Shown here: positions 33,773 through 44,420 of the stretch, one piece after another | How the letters are laid out: every line of letters begins with the position of its first letter | Numbering within the stretch: position 1 is the first letter of the stretch | Assembly: GCA_949128115.1 (NCBI GenBank) | Contig: OX421966.1 | Location: forward strand, 57,905,416 to 57,969,415 | DNA length: 64,000 nucleotides | Reading direction: 5' to 3' | DNA from: Anaspis maculata | Lineage: Eukaryota > Arthropoda > Insecta > Coleoptera > Scraptiidae | Position numbers and translations under genes: made by a program | Notes under the pieces: generated by a model | Told to the model about the DNA's origin: nothing | What the model saw: only the letters and a program-made list of their open reading frames with translations | The model's database searches: none

Positions 33773-34988
33773 TTAAAGGGGAACTGTGGGTAAAATTTTG
33801 TGTCAATTTAAAAATTTATATAGCTGCGGGATGGCTTTAGTTGGTTTTTAGTCAAAATCGCATCGAAAAATTCCAAGCCGTTACGAAGTTATCGTAAATT
33901 TTGTGGGCTGATTATGACGTCATACTGCGCACCGGAAAGGACAGGTCGGCAGGGCAAGGCACCACGCCAACAATTACTAGACCTTTATAAAATGAAACAA
34001 GTTTACCAAACAGTAGACGCAGGTCATTTGACTGTAATTTCAAAGTACGGTGAACCAAATTTCAGTAGATATTTTTAAAAACATAATTAAAGTGCGACTC
34101 TATCTGTCAATGAAATAAAGCGGCAACATGGCGAAATCGCGAAATGAAATTCGGCAGCTTGACAGTACAGGAAAGTCACAGTCTATCGTAGAACGCTGAA
34201 ACCTTCCGTCAGTGAAATCTGTTGGTGCATGAAAATAAGAGATCAGGTATACTTTTCGCTTCCACATAATAATGTAGTGAATAATTAAATGTATTTTAGG
34301 GCTGCTGCCGCTGATGGGGCTTTTTTCTAATCGGTGGTACAACCGACTACCGATTTGGGTCGGAATTCGAAAGAAGTGTATATCAAAATCCGTTCATATT
34401 CCTTTGAGTCAGCCACACCAGTGTGTTTTTATTGAAAATGGTCCTGGTCGTTCCTGACATCATGTTTCTGACCCTATAGCATTATCATTTAGGCCTTGTA
34501 TACCTAATCTTTTATTTTCATGCACCAACAGATTTCACTGACGGAAGTTTTCAGGGTTATACGATAGACTGTGACTTCCCGATGCTGTCAAGCTTCTGTC
34601 AAGCTGCCGAATTTAATTTCGCGATTTCGCCATGTTGCCGCTTTATTTCATTGACAGATAGAGTCGCACTTTAATTATGTTTTTAAAAATATCTACTGAA
34701 ATTTGGTTCACCGTACTTTGAAATTACAGTCAAATGACCTGCGTCTACCGTTTGGTAAACTTGTTTTATTTTATAAAGGTCTAGTAATTGTTGGCGTGGT
34801 GCCTTGCCCTGCCGACCTGTCCTTTCCGGTGCGCAGTATGACGTCATAATCAGCCCACAAAATTTACGATAACTTCGTAACGGCTTGGAATTTTTCGATG
34901 CGATTTTGACTAAAAATCAACTAAAGCCATCCCGCAGCTATATAAATTTTAAAATTGACACAAAATTTTACCCACAGTCCCCCTTTAA
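33773..34988. mobile_element. Foldback element H (TTAA- or TA-flanked palindrome)
   Basis: The left arm (33777 to about 34255) and right arm (about 34505-34984) are almost perfect reverse complements over roughly 480 bp, including GACGTCATACTGCGCACCGG and AGTGCGACTCTATCTGTCAA. The termini read TTAA-AGGGGAACTGTGGGT and ACCCACAGTCCCCCT-TTAA, which fits a TTAA (piggyBac-like) or TA duplication. The loop of about 250 bp is unrelated. The high arm identity implies a young copy or ongoing gene conversion between the arms. No transposase is present. Confidence 0.88.
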
Positions 34989-35640
34989 TAAATAACCTTA
35001 TAGCGTGGAGACCTCAGGTGATGGTAAGCACCGCAAAGCAAGAGCGCCTTTCTCTGGTGGTGATTCAGGCGTGGTCCCAAACTGTTGGTAATTTGTGGAA
35101 ATTCACTGGAATCCCGTGGCTATCCATTTAATTTGAAGAAATCGTATCTGGTGGGAATCCCGTGGTAGTCCCGTGGCAATCCATCACAATCCGTTGAACG
35201 TTCTGATGTCCCAGTAATTCACCCGAGGATTCACCCCTTGGTCATTTGCATCTGAAGTCAACTTTGAATGAAAGAAAAAAATTACATGCACCTAAGTACT
35301 GAGACAAGAGTGCTACTCGTACTTACCTCATAAATGTACAGGCAGAACCATGAATATAGCAATGGCAGAACCGGGGGCAGAACACTTAAATGAAAGTTTC
35401 CCAATAATGTAAACAACTATGACACTCACCTGACATCATGACAAACAACGGCCAAGGCAACAGGGCAGCGGATATTATGCAAGGAGACGCCAGATCTGGC
35501 ATTTCTTGTCAAAATTTTCTAACCTCTTTGAGCTCAGCCCGTTTTCGCGCAACTTGGTCTATGAGCGTCCGTTACACTCTAGGCAACATGGCCAACCGCG
35601 TTTTTAATTCTGCTGAATTTAAAACGTGATCGGCATATAG
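34989..35640. other. Unannotated stretch
   Basis: It contains a few CCCGTGG(T/C)-type direct words around 35110-35175. No gene was recognised. Confidence 0.3.
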
Positions 35641-35991
35641 GTGCCCTTTTTCGAATCCGTCACTCTCTCTTCTTCTTTGACTGACAGTATGACATATTTT
35701 GTTGTTGTGTTTTCAATTGTTTTTGTTCATTTTGTCTATTGTGTGTCATTTTGCTACTATGTCAGTCCCATCAGGTGTTTTATGAAAAGAATCTGATTTA
35801 TTTAAATTTTGCTGATGATTTTAATAAAAATATCAATTTTGTTTGCTGTTAATTCGTGTTTTTGTACAACTTTTCAATACAATCCGCATCCCCAGAATTC
35901 CGTTCTCGTCGCGAGTAGCACCTGAGTGAAAGAAACAACGTAAGCAAAACGTAGGTAAGAGGTTCAAGGTAGAAGGGGGGGTAACTACAAT

Positions 35992-37292
35992 CAGGGCCGT
36001 TCCTAGGGATTTGAGCGCCCGTGTGCAAAGCTTCTAGTCCGCGCCCCCCCCCCCTCCCATTCTATACTCGACCAAAAAGCTGGAAGAATTCAGGATCCAT
36101 ATCACTGTCACTGTTCTATCTGTTATTTTTTCACAAAAGTACTATAATAGCTGTATTACACTACACAATTTTTTGCACAATTTATTGAACAATCTTCCAA
36201 AATACTGTCAAAAAAATTAACTTGATTATTCACCTGACAGATTGTTCAAGAATATGTACAAGAAATTGTGAAGTGTAATACAGTTTCAACGGACATGAAT
36301 CTTACAAAAAAAAAAAAATAATCCAGTGAATGAATTGAAAAAAAAAACAATAATATCCAGGATATCAATGAATCTTGGGTTTTCAAATACATTTCTGCAT
36401 TTTTGCTGGGGACTTTTCATTATCTTTTAGGGATCACATACCAAACTTCTACTCGTTAGGTAAAAGCATTCGCTTTTAGCGAATTAGAAGGATTCGCATT
36501 CATTAGCGGAGAACGTTCGGTGACTTAGCCATTCGACACGGAACGTTCAATTCGAACCGAAAACCAAATGAACGTTCGCGTGCTACTAGGGATTAGACCA
36601 TTTCTTTGCATTCTGTTCATTTTCCTCATCTGGGGCGGGGCTGGCTGCCATAGTTACCGTGGTTCGTGATTGTCTTTGTCTTGTGATACGGTTTTCTACG
36701 ACTAAAAGCTTAGTTTATAGTCGACGCAAGCGGACACGGAACCTCATACAGTTACGCAAACGGTAGCGTAAGCAAAACCGATAGTTTATAGTGAACGCTT
36801 CCATAGACGCACGACGCCTGCGTCGTAGGAGAAAGAATCATAAGGGATTTGTTTGCCTGAGTGTGTCGCTCCACTCCACTTTGACATTGTTGTTCACTTA
36901 GCCATCCAAACCCAAAATCTGAATGGTGGAAACCAAGGTCATTCACGTAGCTGCAACGCAAAAGTTGGATGTTGACCAACTCCTTGCGTAGGTATACGGG
37001 ATATGGAAATTACGAGATACGGGATACGGTTTTGGTTACGCTACCGTTTGCGTAACCGTATGCGGTTCCGTATCCGCTTGCGTCGACTATAAACTAAGCT
37101 TAACAGCGGAAAATTGCTTTGTATTGGTATAAGTAATTGGTTTTCGCATAGGGCGCTAAAGCGCCGCCCGGCTATAGAGGGGGGCGCTAGCGCCCTTTTT
37201 GAATCTTTTTCAGTCGGTCGAATTTTTGCGCCCTTGGTAAAGTGCGCCCGCGTGCGTCGCACGCCTTGAACGCCCCGTTAGGAACGGCCCTG
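35992..37292. mobile_element. hAT-like non-autonomous element with 8-bp target duplication
   Basis: The 1301-bp element has termini CAGGGCCGTTCCTA and TAGGAACGGCCCTG, flanked by an exact 8-bp direct repeat ACTACAAT (35984-35991 and 37293-37300). An 8-bp duplication with CAGGGCC-type ends is diagnostic of hAT elements. The related LTR sequence at about 30086-30105 gives the unoccupied arrangement. The element has no transposase ORF. It contains MITE I copy 2 (36703-37102). A truncated relative is at 39499-39851. Confidence 0.9.
36703..37102. mobile_element. MITE family I, copy 2, inside the hAT-like element
   Basis: The termini AAGCTTAGTTTATAGTCGAC and GTCGACTATAAACTAAGCTT are flanked by TA. 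Subterminal blocks (GACGCAAGCGGA, ACGCAAACGGTAGCG and their complements) are also mirrored, giving a 400-bp foldback with arms of about 75 bp. A reading frame on the minus strand within it has no known motif. Confidence 0.82.
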
Positions 37293-37336
37293 ACTACAAT
37301 CACAGCCAAGGGTCCAAAAGAGGGGAACAGTTCAGT

Positions 37337-38868
37337 TACAATCTCCCTATCGTTGCGTGTTTCGTGTAGGATCTGCGCTGCGGAATATAATTATGCTACC
37401 GGAACTCTGCTTTATTATCCATGAGGTAGGTACTTTATTTTTCATTTCATGTTATTTATTCACCCCACTGGACAATCTTGATCCTTCCTCAATCCTTGTT
37501 GACATTTTCAGTATTCTCAAGATCTCGAATACTTCAATGAATTGTGGAAAAAATGCCTTACCAGGTAGAATTTACCAGGTTAGCCTATTTACTTAGTTTT
37601 GGCGGCAAAATATTCAACCAGAAGAAGTGCCACGACGACCTTTTGAAATGAACCACACAACACTGCCGAAAGAGTTTTATCGCGCAGAGGCTCGCGTGAA
37701 ACAGAGTTTCCGGGATTTCAAACGATCAATTTTTCACATCCAATTCCGCCAGTCCTCCGGTTTCAATGCGCCGAGAGAACGAACCGACGACGACACATAA
37801 AGGGCAGAATTAACCTGTTGGAGCCGCCTCCGCACCTGCAAAACCCGTGCAAGACCAATTCTGGTGGGCAGAGTTACTCGTGTCCGCACACCGGCACTAT
37901 AACTTCCTGTGATGCTCGCATCATCCCCTTGCCTCTTCCATGCTCACCACCCCTTTCAGGTACCTATGTAGGTAATAATGTCAGAGATTATTGCGTTTTA
38001 TATGGGACACAAAACATGTCGGCGGGACATATCCGCAGGGCTAGTTTAACGTCCGGTTATAAATAATATGTGTCGTGTCTGTATTAATACTTTGTAGCTT
38101 CAATCTGCTCGCGCGCGCGTCTCCTCTGATGGCGCCATAAAAGGCCGCAAGCCCGCATGCGAGCGCCCGATGGTGCTGCCGCATCCTCGTATCAACAATG
38201 TTTGGCTTTGGGAAGCGCCATTAGGGAGACTCGAGGGGAGACTTTTTTGAATTAAGCATACGCGTGGAGGGGGAGGTGAGCTCGGAAGCAAAAATGCACA
38301 GAGAGAGAGGGAGAGAGGAAAAAAGGTCATAACCGGACGTAGGCGTCCTGTTTTCCGTTGCTGCCGCGACCGTGGTAAATTGAGAAAGGGATGTTGAAAA
38401 CCCTCTTCAACCGTAACATGTATTCTTAATGAGTATCATGCGTGAAATTCTAAACGAGTTGAACGGCAATTTTTATCACAAAACTGCGTAACGTGTTCAG
38501 AGATCGAATATAGCCGATGTATAACTTGAAAGCAGTTTCGCTATTTTGATTGTATACGGCGACAATAATTGGCGCCCAACGTGGGGCACTGTTCCAATAG
38601 AAAGCTGTGAACTGTAATAATGAACGGTTAGAAAATTCTCCCTGTTGTCCTTGCAGTTGACACATTTTTTTGATATTCTTACGAATTTGCGTTGGGTAAA
38701 CTTCAATTATTAAGGAACAAATGTTTTAATACACATTTTTTATTACTGATGCGTAGAACTAAATTACGTCAAATAATAAACTATCGCAACTGATAACTAT
38801 ACTTCGTTATTGTTCGCACTTTCGCTGTTTATTCAATCATGACCTGCTTTCCGGCCATACTGCTCTCG
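37337..38868. other. Unannotated stretch
   Basis: GC-richer than its surroundings around 37640-38360, with a short GAGAGAGAGGGAGAGAGG purine run near 38301. Open frames at 37818-38066 and 38100-38330 show no recognised domain. This is one of the better places to look for a host exon or CpG-rich regulatory DNA, but I cannot support one. Confidence 0.3.
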
Positions 38869-39498
38869 TACAGGGTGGTTTAGGATTATTCTGAAAAATT
38901 TCTAAGATCGATAGAACTAAGAAAACAACCCAACAAACCCAAAAACCATTCATCAAGAATCATTTGACAGAAAAATAGTTGTCAAATGTGTTTGGATGAT
39001 GAGGAGATGCATTTTGAGAATCTATCATAGTTTGTTTTTGTCGTGTCACCAAGTTAGCGATTCAAAATAAAATATGATACAAATGGAAAGTTACGAATAC
39101 TCAGTGTTTTTGAAATTTCAAACTCAAATATCTCCGCAACCACTGATCTGACAAGAATTTAAGAGAAAATTTCATTCATCTGTCAAATCTGATATTCTAA
39201 CAATGGAAGTGACAGTTTCCTATTGTTGTTTGAACCAATCAGATTCGAGTTGGGCGATAATTTGCACAAGTGCATTTTGCGATATTTTTTGATAATTTGC
39301 ACTAGTGCATGAATCGATGATTTTTTTTGTGTTCCTATTCTAAGACCAACAGCAGACATAAATCCTAATATGTCATACAGTAGTGCCATCGTGCACCTCA
39401 GGACCTCCTCCAATCTTCTTGGGAAGCGCTAATTGCGAATATATTATGTCGCCGATATAATTCCTTGGACCACAAAAACGGAGTCCTGTGCTGCAACG

Positions 39499-39851
39499 CA
39501 GGGCCGTTCCTAGGGGTTTGAGCGTCCGTGTGCAAAGTTTCTAGACAATGCTTCTAGTCTGCGCCCCCCTCCTCCATTCTATACTCGACAAAAAAAATGG
39601 AACAGTTCAGAATACATGTCACTGTTCTATTTTTTTTTTACAAAAGTTATACAATAGCTGTATTAACTACAAAAGTTCTTGTACAATTTATTGAACAACC
39701 TGCCAAAATACTGTTAAAAAACAATGAACATGATTGTTCAACTGACAGATTGTTCAAGAAATTGTTTAGTGTAATGAATACAGCTTCAACAGATATGATT
39801 CTTACAAAAAATAACAATTCAGTGAATGAATTAAAAAAACATATTTATCCA
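39499..39851. mobile_element. Truncated hAT-like element, copy 2
   Basis: This starts CAGGGCCGTTCCTAGGGGTT and aligns to 35992-36350 (GTGTGCAAAG, CATTCTATACTCGAC, ATAGCTGTATTA, GAACAA..CTGCCAAAATACTGT, CTGACAGATTGTTCAAGAA). The right end is missing. It lies in the left arm of foldback K. Confidence 0.78.
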
Positions 39852-40027
39852 GTGGACAGGGACAGGTGCCTCAAAACTTACGTCATAAGGTACCTGATTT
39901 TAACACTGTAGGTCTAATGTGCATTGATAAGGTTGTTGAAAATTTTTTTTGTTTTAGATGTCAGGCCGGGGGCTTTAGGCTGGTATAGGCTTGTCATTTT
40001 TCGAAAATGTCAAAAATTTATGTCATA

Positions 40028-40552
40028 AGGTACATGAATGAAACTAACAGGCTTTTGTGTGGGAACATCCCCTTAATCAAATATCGGGTCATAAGACAAA
40101 ATTTTTAGGGGACTCTCGGTCCATAAGACAAGTTTGAAATTTTCAAAAAAGGTCAAAATTCACCTCCTCCTGGAGACTTTTCCTTCGGCATAATTTTAGA
40201 AATGAAAAACGATTCTCACATGATTTCTTACGCAGGTTTCGAATCTGTCCACAAAAATGTTTAATAGTACATCGCCTACAGGGTGCAACATCGATAACTT
40301 TTCTCAAATCGTACACCCTGTATTTTAACATGGAAATCGATTCCGTTCTTCATCTTGATCACAAATAATCATCACACTTGGTGGGTTAGTCAACAAAACG
40401 CCTGTGAAAAAAATTGATAAATTTTGGTCATTTTTTAAAAATTTCAAACTTGTCTTATGGACTGAAAGCTCCCAAAAATTTTGTCTCACGACCAGATTTT
40501 CGATCAAGGGGATGTTCCCACACAAAATCCAGTTGGTTTCATTATTGTACCT
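40028..40552. mobile_element. 525-bp inverted-repeat element inside foldback K
   Basis: Termini AGGTACATGAATGAAAC and GTTTCATTATTGTACCT are flanked by TA at 40026-40027 and 40553-40554. The arms continue with GGGAACATCCCCTT and TTGTCTTATGGAC-type matches for about 200 bp. The opposite arm of foldback K (near 41290) lacks it and gives the empty site with a single TA. At its centre, TACAGGGTG (about 40278) faces CACCCTGTA (about 40314) across a loop of about 28 bp. Confidence 0.82.
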
Positions 40553-41739
40553 TACAGATGTCGCAGCTAAAACAATCCAGAGCGATTTTCTCAGGAAATA
40601 TTAGGGCAACAAAAATTGTTTTGCAATTGGGGGAAAGCCTGATCTTTTAGCTTCCTTTTGAGGGAGCGCCGATGATTGTAGGTGCTCTAGTTTTCAAGAA
40701 AATGCAATTTTTATCGGGCGAGTCACAAGAATTCGAAAATTCATGATCGACTAAACAAAATACTTCGGATGAAAAAAAATCCTCTTTCTCTAGGCTTTCC
40801 ATTGATGTGTCGCCGATGTCTGTACCTGGCCCAGTAAGCCAGGTATTCTGCTTCACAGTCCAGCAAAACACAATAATCAGAATCATGACGACACCGTACA
40901 CAGACTTGTTGATTTTAGCATCAGCCAGCATTCATTGCTATGGTGAATCCAGGTATGGTGAGTGAAAAAGCCCTGGTAACGACTAGTGTTAGTCAACAAG
41001 TGTGTGATCGGTGACGTCATGATTCTGATTATTGTGTTTTGCTGGACTGTGAGGCAGAATATCTGGCTTACTGGGCCAGGTACAGACATCAGCGACACAT
41101 CAGTGGAAAGCCTAAAGAAAGAGGATTTTTTTTCATGTGAAGTATTTTGTTTTGTCTATCATGAGTTTCGAATTCTTCAAGCATCGGCGCCCCCTCAAAA
41201 GAAAGCTAAAATATTAGGCTTTCCCCCAATTGCAAAACAATTTTTGTTGCCTTGATATTCCCTGAGAAAATCGCGCTGGATTGTTTAGCTGGGACACCCT
41301 GTATATGACGTAAATTTTTGGCCATTTTTTCGAATGTTGACAGGCTCATACCAGCCTAAGGCCCCCGGTCTGACATGTAAGACAAAGCAATTTTTAACAA
41401 CCTTATCAACGCAAATTAGACCTACAGAGTTGAAATCATGTACCCTATGACGTAAGTAATTTAAGTAAAATAATAAGTATTTCCTTCCAAATTCGATGGC
41501 AATGTCAAAAATCAGATGATTCTCCAACATAATCTAGTGGCGTCTACATAAAATTTTAACAGAATCGATCTGATGGTTTAGAAGCTATAAAAAAAACGAC
41601 TATTTACCTTCAACTTTGATGGGCTATATCTGTGTTAGTATGGATTTCAGAGAAATATGGTTTTTTAGTTTGGTCTTATGGGTTTTTGATGCTCTATCGA
41701 TAATTGAAATTTTTCAGAATAATCCTGGACCACTCTGTA

Positions 41740-42607
41740 TATACTCACCTCGTCTATTCGAGCTTCCAGCTTTAACCCCGCGTTGCCCAGGTGGAGTGTG
41801 ACATACCCAAGTTGTTTTGAGACTGGCGCCATTTTTAGCTGTTGCCATGTACACACTAATAGTTGATGGAATATATATTTTTTAAATTAAAAAAAAAACT
41901 AAAAGAAATTGGTTTCTGTGGCCTAGCTGTAGATATTTACGTTATCGTTGTAGATTCCCTTGAGTTATTGCCCTGTTGAAACAAAATTCAAGAGGTTTTA
42001 GGAGCAAAAAATCTAAAATACTCACTGTTACGTATTTCGAGTATGGGTTCGATTATAATTGAGACGATCGTTTTAAAACACACACTGTTCATTACTGCGT
42101 ACTACATCAAATACATGCCAACAATTATCTACTTTGGAAAATCGTGGGTTACTATTTCGCTTGTTTCGCACTCGATCGCTCTCAATTCATAACTGACTGC
42201 TGTGAGCGATTCATAGTATAGGTCCCGACTGCTAATCTCGAATGTTTCATGGGTCATCCAACAAACTCCACAGTGGCCCGGCATACAGTCACTAGACGAC
42301 TCCCGATGAATCACACACCTTTCGCGTGGTCCCCTGGTGTTCTGAAATGTCGGCGCCTCCACCAATTCGGCTGATGTTTTCTAATCGGCCGTTGAAATCT
42401 CGCCATTCAGTTCTACTGGCAAAAGCCTACACGCGCACTCTAGCTCTGGAACGCACCAAAACTCCGCACTTGCACACTGTGACCTAATGGGAAGAGTCTA
42501 GAAAGATAGCTTGTTATCCAGAATCGCCGCTCGTAGCAATCAATACTCACCCTACCAGACACAAGAGCTGATGAGGCCCGTGTGTTCACCATAATTGAAG
42601 AAAGAGA
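41740..42607. other. Unannotated stretch
   Basis: No gene was recognised. If the recombinase fragment that follows is a 3' exon, upstream exons might lie here or further left, but I found no matching coding segment. Confidence 0.3.
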
Positions 42608-43195
42608 TTGATATGCTATGCAGATCTACAGGTAGTTCGCAAAGTTACGACCACAGGCGGTGCATGGCCCCATAGATGTCTTTTTCTGAATCACCAACAT
42701 AGCAAATGTACCGTCCAGTCGGTAGGAGAGAGCAAAATACGTAAAATTCCTAGCGTCATTGCTATATTTTTGGGACTTCCTGAGCCTGCTCTATATACCG
42801 GACATGCTTTCCGACGAAGCTCTGCATTTCTTTTGGTGGATGGTGGTGCGGATCTTCTTGACTTTAAGAGACATGGAGGATGGAACTCCAGTACTGTTGC
42901 CGAAAATTATATCGAAGACTCTGTTACGAGGAAGATGAAGACTTGTGAAAAGATTTTTATGAAAAAAAAAACTTATTTGGTACCTGCAGTGGAACTGAAC
43001 ACCCCAGTAGGCGTTTCAGAAGAGACAGGTCCTGTTTCAACTGAAGATGCTTCCCATTCAAATGAAGTCGTGAACAACGAATTAACTAATGCTGCATCAG
43101 GAAGCACAAAGTTTGGAAGTGGCAGTGTTCAGAACTGCAACATTTTCTTCATACATCACCCCGTACAAGACTTGACATCATTACTAAGAAAATGA
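42608..43195 (+). CDS. C-terminal part of a Crypton-type tyrosine recombinase
   Basis: The 195-residue open frame contains the C-terminal half of the catalytic domain of a tyrosine recombinase. TGHAFRRSSAFLL supplies the HxxR pair (His66, Arg69), KRHGGWNSS supplies the His/Trp position (His89 or Trp92), and AENYIED supplies the nucleophilic tyrosine (Tyr101). Homology appears to start at about residue 20 (CLFLNHQHSKCTVQ); residues 1-19 are probably intronic or unrelated. The first conserved Arg and Lys of the R-K-HxxR-H/W-Y set are not encoded here, so this is a 3' exon or a truncated copy. The tail after Tyr101 is Ser/Thr/Glu-rich and ends at a natural stop. The GHxFRRS and KRHGGW spacing fits Crypton transposases and domesticated relatives better than phage integrases. 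A DIRS-type recombinase is a less likely alternative. Foldback A copy 2 starts 200 bp downstream. Confidence 0.8.
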   Translation: MICYADLQVVRKVTTTGGAWPHRCLFLNHQHSKCTVQSVGESKIRKIPSVIAIFLGLPEPALYTGHAFRRSSAFLLVDGGADLLDFKRHGGWNSSTVAENYIEDSVTRKMKTCEKIFMKKKTYLVPAVELNTPVGVSEETGPVSTEDASHSNEVVNNELTNAASGSTKFGSGSVQNCNIFFIHHPVQDLTSLLRK

Positions 43196-43694
43196 CATGC
43201 TTAGTTTTATTTTCGTATCTCCAAATAGACATTTTTGACTGACATATTGACATTCATTTGACATCAATAAAATAAAAAATTTCAACGTTTCATCTGTCAA
43301 AAGTGAATAAACGCATTTTTGTTCGTTTGGGCAATAATCATGGTTCTTTTTGTTTTGTTTTCTTATGAAATGCATTTTTTCATGTGCAATAAACTAAACA
43401 GGTCAGCAATAATTGAAGTGGGCCACCCAAAAATTTTGCTCCTTTTCAAATATAAATACCTATCAGCGGTAAGAAGCAACCGATTTTGAGACGGTTCACG
43501 ACGTCTGATAGAGTGATCCTTTGTTCACGATGTGTGATGTCAGCTTTTTCTATTGTCGGCAATGTACATGATATACAGGGTGAGAACGGAAAATGTACCG
43601 AAATGGTCAATTTTGTACCATGTGTAACTATTGTAAAAATGATATCAGACTTTTTGTGACTTCATATTTGGAAAGCTTGAATCAATCACCTCGG

Positions 43695-43827
43695 GTTCCA
43701 CCAAAATTTTAAGAGCAGATCAAATCTATCACGCTGATAGTTGCTATGCACCAGCCAATAGGATGGCCAGTTGCTCAGTTACTGTCAGAGTGATAAAGTT
43801 ATCGCGTTGATAAAAGTTTGGTGGAAC
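43695..43827. mobile_element. MITE family J, copy 2
   Basis: This 133-bp element has termini GTTCCACCAAAATTTT and AAAAGTTTGGTGGAAC. CTCGG occurs on both sides (left 43690-43694, right 43831-43835 in a TGTCTCGG context), a possible short target duplication. Foldback A copy 1 shows the uninterrupted site near 6680. The interior has ATCACGCTGATAG and ATCGCGTTGATAA repeats. Confidence 0.7.
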
Positions 43828-44420
43828 TGTCTCGGAGCGGTTTTTTAGATTCCCGTATATCTCTTCCAATTACAGGGTGATCCGAAAAAAATAATTTGGT
43901 TTTGCACTGATAATGGGTTTCCTTGTTCTCCGATTTTCAAAATATGACCAGCGAATTCAAGCTTATTCTCCGGGAAATCGAGTCTGAAAGTCAGAATCGA
44001 CTCAAAACAAACATTCGAAACAATGGACTCCACCAAAAGTAACCCAAATATATGAAGTATGCTCGGGATCAGTTTTGGATTGAAATTTTTGACAAAAACA
44101 ACCACTTTTCAAGCGAACCGTTCACTCCGAACATTTCGACGTACTTTTCGCTTGTATCCTCTCCGTAATCATGCGGTTGTAAATTCGGTTCCATCACCGA
44201 CCATTCTTGACTGATACTACGTCGAAATGTTTGGAGTGAACCGTTCGTTTGAAAAGTGGTTGATTTTGTCATACATTTTTCATCCAAACCAGATCCCGAG
44301 TGTATCTACTTCATAATTGGGTTATCTTTGGTAGAGTCCATTGTTTCGAAGTTTTTTTGAGTCGATTTTGATTTTCAGGCTCCATCTTCCAAAGAATAAG
44401 CTTCAATTCGCCGTCCATAT

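Larger units (their letters stand above)
35641..37336 (+). repeat. LTR remnant interrupted by a hAT-like element
   Basis: Bases 35641-35991 resume at 37301-37336 after the hAT insertion. The right part (CACAGCCAAGGGTCCAAAAG, GAGGGGAACAGTTCA) matches 30101-30135, which lies just before the primer-binding site at 30137. The left part (TTGACTGACAGTATGACAT, GTTTTCAATTGTTT, TTTTGTCTATTGTGTGTCAT) resembles 61367-61420 and 62640-62720. I read it as an LTR without internal region. Its 5' boundary was not found. Confidence 0.5.
38869..41739. mobile_element. Foldback element K, TA-flanked, with nested insertions
   Basis: The termini TA-CAGGGTGGTTTAGGATTA at 38869 and TAATCCTGGACCACTCTG-TA ending at 41739 are inverted copies. 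Further matching arm blocks are 39878-40025 against 41287-41450 (TTACGTCATA, GATTTTAACACTGTAGGTC, GGCTGGTAT) and 40555-40935 against 41010-41290. The left arm is interrupted by a hAT-like relic (39499-39851) and by a 525-bp inverted-repeat element (40028-40552). No ORF of known function occurs inside. Confidence 0.8.
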
